Origin: Apostichopus californicus
Taxonomy: Eukaryota > Echinodermata > Holothuroidea > Aspidochirotida > Stichopodidae
Direction of reading: 5' to 3'
Assembly (NCBI GenBank): GCA_020650975.1
Contig: JAIPMN010042375.1
Span: 1-20,000 of the forward strand
DNA: 20,000 nucleotides
This document shows, piece by piece, positions 1 to 9,000 of the stretch (within the stretch, counting starts at the first letter, position 1; every line of letters starts with the position of its first letter). Below the pieces are notes generated by a model. That model was not told the DNA's origin and made no database searches. It saw nothing but the letters and a program-made list of their open reading frames with translations. Both the position numbers and the translations under genes were made by a program.

Positions 1-3000
1 CCCACCCCCTACCTTGACTAACTCACACCCTCTCCTTGCTACTAGCATCCTCTTCCATCTCCTTTGCATATGTGATCTGTTTAAACTAACCTGTTTCATT
101 GCCTCTTCCCCAATCATATCTGAATGCTTCCTAATGCTCTCTAGGAAGTCTGTTAGATCGGACATGGACCGCTGGTTGATGTTCCTCTTGATGTTCCCTT
201 CACCCCCTTTGCCCTCCACTCCCGCCCCCACCCCCTACCTTGACTAACTCACACCCTCTCCTTGCTACTAGCATCCTCTTCCATCTCCTTTGCATATGTG
301 ATCTGTTTAAACTAACCTGTTTCATTGCCTCTTCCTCAATCATATCTGAATGCTTCCTAATGCTCTGTAGGAAGTCTGTCAGATCAGACATGGACCGCTG
401 TTTGATGTTCCTCATGATGTTCCCTTCACCCCCTTTGCCCTCCACTCCCGCCCCCACCCCCTACCTTGACTAACTCATGCCCCTCCTCTCCTTAAAACTT
501 GCATCCTCTTCCATCTCCTTTGCATCTCTAATCTGTTAAACTAACCTGTTTCATTGCCTCTTCCCCAATCATATCTGAATGCTTCCTAATGCTCTCTAGG
601 AAGTCTGTTAGATCGGACATGGAGGCTTCTTTGATGCTGTCTCTGATCTTTGGTATGTTTTGAGCGATTTTCTCACAGAATCTGTATCGGCGGACTCTGG
701 GGAGATAGGTGTGCTCTAACTGCTCCAAGGTTTTAAGGGCTGGATAGTATCTATAGGAAAAGAAAATATTTATAGCTCATCAAAGATGCGACTCCGACCT
801 TCTAAAGTAACATCATAGAAAATCAAGCATTGTAAAGAACAAAGCAGAGTGCTTCAGTTGGAGCACTGACCATTCTGAATAAAATCATCGACAAACTACT
901 CAAAAATGACAAAATTACCAAAATGTTTGATACTGTTGTGTATTTGTCTAGTTCAGCCCTATCCACCTGAACGGTAAGGAAGCTGTTTTGGAAGATACCT
1001 TATGAATATTTGTTAATATTCTAGCAAAATTTCAATACGAGACGTTTTCTAGCAAACGGATATTAAAAGAAAAGGGAACAAAGTCCAAATTTGAAATCTT
1101 TTAGGAATACACTCATCAACTTAGCATGATTAAGTTAAAGTTAATGCTAATGCTAATACTAATTCTTATTTCCAAAAAAACCTAAAGGTCTGCAGTTGAA
1201 GTTCCATAATGTGCCACACAAGCATATATACATTTCATTTGGGGGTTGTTACTGTAGGCAGACTACTTGGTAATAAAGATAATAAACTACATTGTGAAAC
1301 AGAGGAATAAAAATGGGTACATCTCTTGAATTGTTGCAACTCACCTCTTCGAATTAATTTGATCATTGAGCTTACAATAGACCTGTAGCACTGCAAAGGA
1401 ATGAAAAGATATTTGATTATTCATAAAAATAAAAAGAAATTAGAAAAAGAAAGTGTTTACAATTAGAATGAAACTGAAAAACAGGAAACAAAACAATCTT
1501 TTTATTGTACTAAACAGTGACACAAAACATGCTGGATATGCTGACATGGCCATCAATGCAATTTTTTTCTTTGGGGTGGGTAGGGGGGGGTTCTGGAATT
1601 ATCTATATGCATGATATTCATTACAATCTAAATGTGAATTTTGTAATAACTAAATACCAGTTCCAAGTTGACATTACCGTTCCTCTAAATCTACATCTGT
1701 ATTGGCTTGTAGCTGAGCATCACATAAACCATGTTAAATAATAGTTGCATATCCCATCAAACTACTCTTAGAGATTTACTGTACAGCCCTGCTATTCAAA
1801 CATTTTTTTGCTTGGCAGCCCCAAATTTCACCTTGATCATTCTTGGCAACAATCCAGAGGAGGACATTGAGGCCTCCGGAAGGAACCTATGGGAAGGAAG
1901 TATCACCCTCCCTTTGAGAATTCTTTCAAATTGTTTTTAAGGATGCTATAGTTGCACAATGGTGTCATATTTTGCAACTTTTGAAGTAAATTCACGTTCA
2001 AGACTTTTCCACCATTTTTTCCCCACAAATAAAGGCATTTTTTTTCCTTTTTTTTTGGAAATCTTTTGACGACCCTTCAAATATTTTGGTGACCCTAACA
2101 AGGATCCCGACCCCAAAGTCCGAATACCAGGGATCTATTCAGCTCAATCGTTTGGCTGCTGCATACATAAAAGCGAGTTTATAGTTGTGTCATGCAATCC
2201 AGAAAATTCTGTGTCCCACAAAATTATCATAATGTCTTATGGTTTGCCTTGTCTGGGACTTTAGTCACTTTACGTCTACAAAGTTAATTTTTTATTTTCA
2301 TGAACTAGACTAGATTAATTTTTTAAGGCGCATAATATTCCATTAACAGTCGAAAATGTTACCACCTGATGGTGACAGATGTGACATAAAAATAGAGCTT
2401 CTACCTCTGGCACTATCCACTGTCTGAACTTGAATGTGTCTTTATAATTTACCAGTCATGTTTTTCATTGTTCCTTTCACTTAATATACTGTAAATATAC
2501 TGCTCTAGATGACTGGTCTAGACACACACCTGGCAGGCAGGTCTGGAGGTGTTCCGTCGTGGCAGCGATGTTTAGCAGGACTTTCCTCGCCTTCTGAAGT
2601 TCATTGGCTTGTTTCACGACTGGCTGGCCTGAACGCTGAAGTGCTTCATTCGTGTCCAATACCTCCTTCTAAATATCAAAATAAGACAGAAATGTATTCG
2701 AATAAGAATCAACGATAATTAGTAACAAATATATACAGACATCCGTTGCTCTTGTTTTCAAGCAATATGAGAGAACAGAAAGTAGAACGTGAAATGAAAG
2801 GAACATATTTAACCCGTATGCTATAAAACGAGAGCAATTTAATTTCAACCATTAGCAGTAATATGGTGGAATGTAAATACAGTAGTACTGTAGTTCATTC
2901 AGGTGGAAAAACTATCAAATCCAGATTGCACTTTAATTAAATACCCCCAAATAGGACAAATGATAAATTGGTATCACCCCTAAATCTGGGTTTTCTATTC

Positions 3001-6000
3001 ACCAAATGTACAGTACACACCTCTCCTACAGTGTACATATTGCTGTTCTATTCACCAAACCTACACATCTCTCCTACAGTGTCGGTCATTGTTATTTTTG
3101 TCACCTTTTCTTGGGACAACCAACTTTGCTTTTCTGACAACCAAAGTGTAAGCCTTCCTTGTTGTCCCAGGGACAACCAGAAAAAACAAAATCCCTAAAA
3201 AATTTGCCCTGCTACTGCACCACTGGTGAGTCTGGTGTTTGTAAACCTATACAGTACAGTATGTATCTTGTTTTTACTGTTTTAACTCCTAAGAATTTTC
3301 ATTCTGAATACCTTGAGTGTTTCAGCATATGCCCTGACTTCGAGCAACTCTCCAACGCTATCCACAAATCCCTGGTAGTGGAAGTTACACATCCTCTCGA
3401 TGTCCTTGTCATGGTCCGAAATACGAGACTGAAGGTGTTCCACAAACTTCTGTTGATCGCTCCCATCTTGAATAGCTCTGCATTGATGAGAAAATAATAC
3501 AGCAGTGAGTGAATTACTGTGGTAGTTCGTTTATATGATTCGGATATTAGGGCCCTAAAGATAAATTACAATAACTCAAAAAAGCAAGAAATTTGGGGTT
3601 TCATTTGAAGCATTGCCATTTCAAACCAGTGCAGTGAAATGCAATTGTGGGATACGACAGAGAGTGAATTGTGGTAGTTAATTAAATGATTTATTTATCA
3701 TGGCCAGGGATAAATTAAAATAATTCAAACGCAAGAAAGTTTGGGGTTTAATTTGGCCATCACAAACCCAGTCACATCATTAGCATTCCATATCTACAGG
3801 ACATCAAAGGTGTAATCCTGCCTTTTATATTTTCAGTGACTTTTTATAAATAAATACTAAAACATACGGTCCAGTTCCCACCGATTCATTCTCGTTTAAA
3901 GGAGATGAATAATTTACAAGATCACAAAAATGAAAGTACATTATGAGAAGGCGCTGGCTATTATTGGGTATTGTTCTGATCAATTAATTTACAACTTAAT
4001 GATAGAAACTACTTTAACTCATGTTAACAGATTCTTCTTTCCCTAAAATTGTACAGTACCATATCAACGTGCATGTCGACAGCATTCAACAGACACACTA
4101 CTTCAGTTAAGTACAGTAATGGCTCATTAATTGCAAGTAGTAATTAGGGAACTTCCCATCACATACTGCAGCACTGTACTGTACATACTAGGCTATGGTG
4201 TATAGTACATAACCTGTGTCCTAGCAGCATTTATGTACACTTTCAACACAGAATGTGTACAACTGGGTCACAGCTTTTCAACTACTGTAAATATACATAT
4301 TGTACAATGTAGCACTAACAGTTAGTATTTCATACTGTGTTGAGACTCGATCAAGTTGAATGCAGAATACTGAGCTACTGCAAAGAGCAAGAAACCAAGA
4401 ACGCACTACTGGTTTAGCGTACAATACTACTATAGTATATATCATGCTGTAAGAAAATGAAGGAAAATTAATATATACAGTTACAAGAAGGTACAGTGTA
4501 ACAGTTTTAGTACAGAAAAACAAAAAACATAAAAACATTTCCAGAACCTTCTCTCACAGTATAAGCAAACTTCACTTACCTCAAAACTGCAAGTACATAA
4601 TATTATAACCCTAAATTATTCTCTGTGAAAGGTACAGTTGATCAACCATGGAGTATTAAGTTAACATAAAACTGAACCACGTTTGCAATTTGCTATTAAA
4701 ACCAGTAACATACACTGCCCGACTGAAAGTGACCGATTCAATCAAATTTTTTAGTGTACACGGGTCAGTTGTTAAACTAAGGGGTCTTCAAGACCCTCGA
4801 AAAGCAAGGTCGCAACAGTCAAGTTGAGATTGGCCGCATTCAGTGAGGGCAGTGTTTGACTAGGAATATTTAATACACTAAACCATCCAATATGGCTCCA
4901 TTTCTTACCGACATCCCCAACTATGTTCCACTCGGTTTACTGGCAGAATTAATTTTGCCCTATGATTTGAGTGATATTATACAAACCTTTGATGCACACT
5001 GCAGTGAACGAGTTGTCTTTTCCTTCAACATATGAATTAGTATTACAGCCAGGCTTGTTGTAATGTATACAGCCACAGGGGTAGACTTGGCACTTACTCA
5101 GTATTAAACACAAGCTCAGCTAGCTGTGAAAGTTTAAGTCATCATTCAGCATTCAATCTAAACTATACACTATTTACAGTACATGTACAAATATCGATAG
5201 AAATGCTATATACAGTATGTCAAACAGTACTACATAAGGAACAGAACTGCACTACAGGTGCACCCTTGAAGACTGCAAGTAACCACATGACTGGCACCCT
5301 GGTCTCCTCCTCAGATGACCTCAAAGCTCATACAGGTCTACCTTTCAAAAATGTTGCTACCCTAGTTATTAGTAAACTACCCTGCAGTACACAGGAGATG
5401 TGTGAACAGTATAGTAAACATCACATGTCCATACCACAGGTCACTTTGTAACTACAGCTCCCTCCCTCCCTCCCTAAAATGATCGACATGCTGCAATGCA
5501 GTAGGTAGTGAGTACAGAAGAACATGACCTAATAGTGTGAGTTTTATAGGAGTATGCCACTTGCAGAATTGCAGTATAATCCTACATACAGCAACATCTG
5601 TGTACATGCATATAGAGTTATTAAACTATCATGCATTATAACTGGTCTGTAAGTGCTAGTTTTATATATGTACCTCAGTGTCACACCGGCCATTGTTTAC
5701 TACTGTATAGGATACAGTTTATTACTGGAACTCACTGAAAACGAGAGACATTACTGTATTACATGTATGGGTACATGATAAACTAATGGCATTCAAACAA
5801 CACCGAATAAGAAGAAAATATTTCAACGTGCCCAACACTTCATTCTAGTGTACATACATACAACATACAGTGTTTCTCTACATAGTCTCTACATAATGTA
5901 TACATATTCCACCGAACTTTACTACTCATTGCATTGTAAACTTATAAACTGGTCAAGTATATCATGCAGTGCACATAACAGAAAACATTACTGAATGAAG

Positions 6001-9000
6001 CCTACAAGATAGAAGAAACTTTGGAAACCGGTTACGACAAATATCACTGTTCAGTAATATACTGTAAGACACATCAACCGTACTCTATTCTCTTCCTATG
6101 AAAACAAAAGACATATTCATATATGTTCTATGAAGAATATTTTTGTTCTTACCTAAAAATTTGCCCAACAGCAGTTGAATCAGACTCTTCAATCACATGG
6201 ATAAGTCGATCAAATTCGGGGTTTGCATCTGGCAAAGTGTTTTTGTCATCTCCAGTACTAAAATACATTATACAATGTGATCTGTAAGGGGGGGGGGGTG
6301 TGGGGGGAGAGGGGATATTCTCTCACACAGTAAAACAACCTACTACAGCTCAAGAATTAGCAAACCTGAAAACCTAGTGAGATCAAAATATTTATTTTAT
6401 CATTGAAGATTTATTTTTAGGGGGGGGAGGGGGGGATAAGTTCTTCAACATCCGTTTAAAAAATACTATGTATTTAAAGGTTTGCTGCAAACACTAAATC
6501 GCACAACAGTGTCAATAAAAGCTTCAAACTAATCCCTCAAATTCCAAACCAGCTGAACACCTAAGATCGTCCAGATTTGCAATAATCACCTACAGACTAC
6601 AGTTTCTCACAACACATCCACACAGTACTATTGAGTCGCTTGCACAGTATCTGATATATATATGTATACCCCACACAACACTAAAAAAACACAATATTTA
6701 TCTCCATTAGAAATAACGCACTGTGAAAGCTCTTCAATCGTGGAAACCACACAACCACGCACTTTTCCTCTCCGTGAGCCCTAATGAAAAATCCCGTTGG
6801 CAAAAGCACAACCTAGCCAAGTGTCGACAGACAACTTATTAATTAGCTCCAGCCAATCACTCCCTTCTTTTCAGGAAGTGAGCCTTCGTAACCTGACCTC
6901 CTCCTCAGCTCTGTAATTTATTCACACACAGGATAATACTCGTCGACGATGTATGTGTTGTCTAGATCTGATCGAAGACTGCGACTGCACACATCCGAGA
7001 ACGACGAACCGAAACTGACTTCAATGGGAAATGAAAACTGATGCGCTTCTTCCTTGTTCGAGTTATGCATGCCTCTCTAATACATGGCATCTACAGTAAG
7101 TACTGGAGATTGAAAACTGTTTGTTTAATGGTACACAGCGGATCCCAAGTACCAGCAATCTCATCATGTTCATGTACATTTATTTTCTGTCACTGGGATG
7201 ATTACCTACACAGTGTGTATGTGTACTGTATGTGTGTACACAGAACTGCATATATACAGTCACAAATAGGTCACTTTTCTCACTGAAGACACAACTCTGC
7301 TTTGTCTCCTTTTGACATGGAACTTAACCCGAAGGTGCGAGTTTCAATTGTTCAGAGCCACTCACCAAACCATGATTGCTCATTTCCTTCTATGGATTGT
7401 CATATGGATTTGTAACGATATCACTAAAAGGTGAAAATGGGGCAAAAACACAATAGGGGCATACCTGTATATGGTCTATATAGGAGAACTGTACAGTAAC
7501 TGTGAACTTGGCTGTCTGAGAGACAAATCAAAATATATACGTATCAGGTTACATGTTATATGCTTGAAATCATTTTGGGAATTGATGGTTTTCGTTATCA
7601 TACTTGTTGCATGTTGTTTCTGGCGTATTTTGTGAAGGATCTTCCAAGAGAGAGAACTTGTTATGTAGGATGCTATAGACATATATGATAACTCAAGTGA
7701 ATATATCTTTCAGTGGCAGATTGTGTGAATTCATGGCCTTTCATTGAGGAATGTGAGCACAATTTCAAACTTCTAGCTGAAAAGCTCATATATTGCAACA
7801 TCTCAACTGAGCTAAGTATTGTAATACTATAGCTACATGGTTGTTCCAAGGTATAGTAACTCACTATGTGTGTCTGATTGATGAAGCCTTCATTTTTTCT
7901 TGATAGAGTCTGTCTTGTTAGAAACTGTAAACTTTAAAACCTTTCCTTTTCTTTTCATAATCATTTTGTAAATGATGATACGTTTGAAATGACTTTTGTT
8001 GAACTATCAGTCTATGTACATGTAGGTAAGGTGTAAATTTTTTTTATTAAGAGTATAATTTATTACTTTAATCACAGGTGAACACATTACAGAACAAAAA
8101 CAAATAGGAGTTTCGGCTCACAAATCACGATGATGTCGTTCGGACAGTTTGATTTGACATTTGATTTCAGATACAATATACTGATGTTCACAACACTAAA
8201 ATGTACATGTTATCAGGATCCTCATTTTCTCCAGATACAGAATATTTAGGGTCTCACCAATATAAATATGATTCATAATTAGTATTCAGAGGCATATTAT
8301 GGCATGAGGCATGATTATGAAAAAATTTTGGTGGGGTTTCTCACTGTACAAAATTACAGCAACAGAACTCTCTGCTGCATCATGCATACATGTATCTTAT
8401 GGTTACCTAGTTGCCTACCAACATGCCAGCAATTTAATTTGGAAAAACACTGTCCTATCCTTCTGGGCATACTTTTGGTTGTATGATTCTGTTTGACCAA
8501 CTACATTCAACACTTAGGCTGCAAGTCTTACAAAAAAACTTAATCTAACTGAGTCACAAACTTGTTTGCATAAATTATTAAAGATGACATCATTTGATGA
8601 ATAAAACTGATGTCATGTAGAGAAGACATTAGCATATATATCCTAGATAAGAATTTTAACTGCCTCTTGTGTTTACGAGAACAAAAAAGATGTATAGTAT
8701 ACTTACACTGCATTGCAGATACTGTAACTATAGTATAGTACAGTGGCACAGTGCAATACAGTTATTGCACTACAATGTATTACAGTACGGGACAGTATAC
8801 AGTAGAGTACTATCAAATACAGTACAGTGCACGACACATACTTTACAGTACACTAGTACAGTACAGCTGTAATTCATCACTGATGTTACTCATCCCTAGA
8901 GTAAAAACACAGACTTACGGCTTGAGAACGTTCACATCCAGTGCACCGTGCCTGTGGAACTCACTTCCAGAACATATAAAAATATGCAATACTGTGAACA

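Larger units (their letters stand above)
1..629. repeat. 226-bp tandem array carrying copies of the exon 5 3' end and its splice donor
   Basis: The landmark CCTTGACTAACTCA recurs at 13, 239 and 465, an exact 226-bp period. The first two units are nearly identical. The third, at 465 to about 629, is the genuine exon 5 end with its intron flank, and similarity stops within the exon (just above 629). Each unit contains, on the minus strand, an exon-like segment ending AAACAG|GTTAGT plus a GC-rich spacer (GGGGGTGGGGGCGGG). The array is cut by the left window edge, so the copy number is unknown. Confidence 0.95.
3478..6152 (-). other. Sec15 intron between the proximal first exon and exon 2
   Basis: A 2.7-kb intron. 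Apart from the duplication and foldback listed separately it holds frequent TACAGTA/TACTGTA words and a (TCCC)4 tract at 5459-5474. I see no other coding exon in either strand here; the small ORFs present have no recognisable content or splice context. Confidence 0.7.

Noticed and set aside
14..473. Two nearly identical plus-strand ORFs of 77 codons
   Set aside because: They are the antisense reading of the 226-bp array units. The minus strand carries the Sec15-like exon fragments.
3159..3497. Plus-strand ORF of 112 codons
   Set aside because: It is antisense to Sec15 exon 2, whose minus-strand reading matches the family and has correct splice sites.
8304..8749. Overlapping ORFs of 60-69 codons on both strands
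   Set aside because: No protein-like motifs and no splice sites of note. They overlap each other in several frames, as expected by chance.
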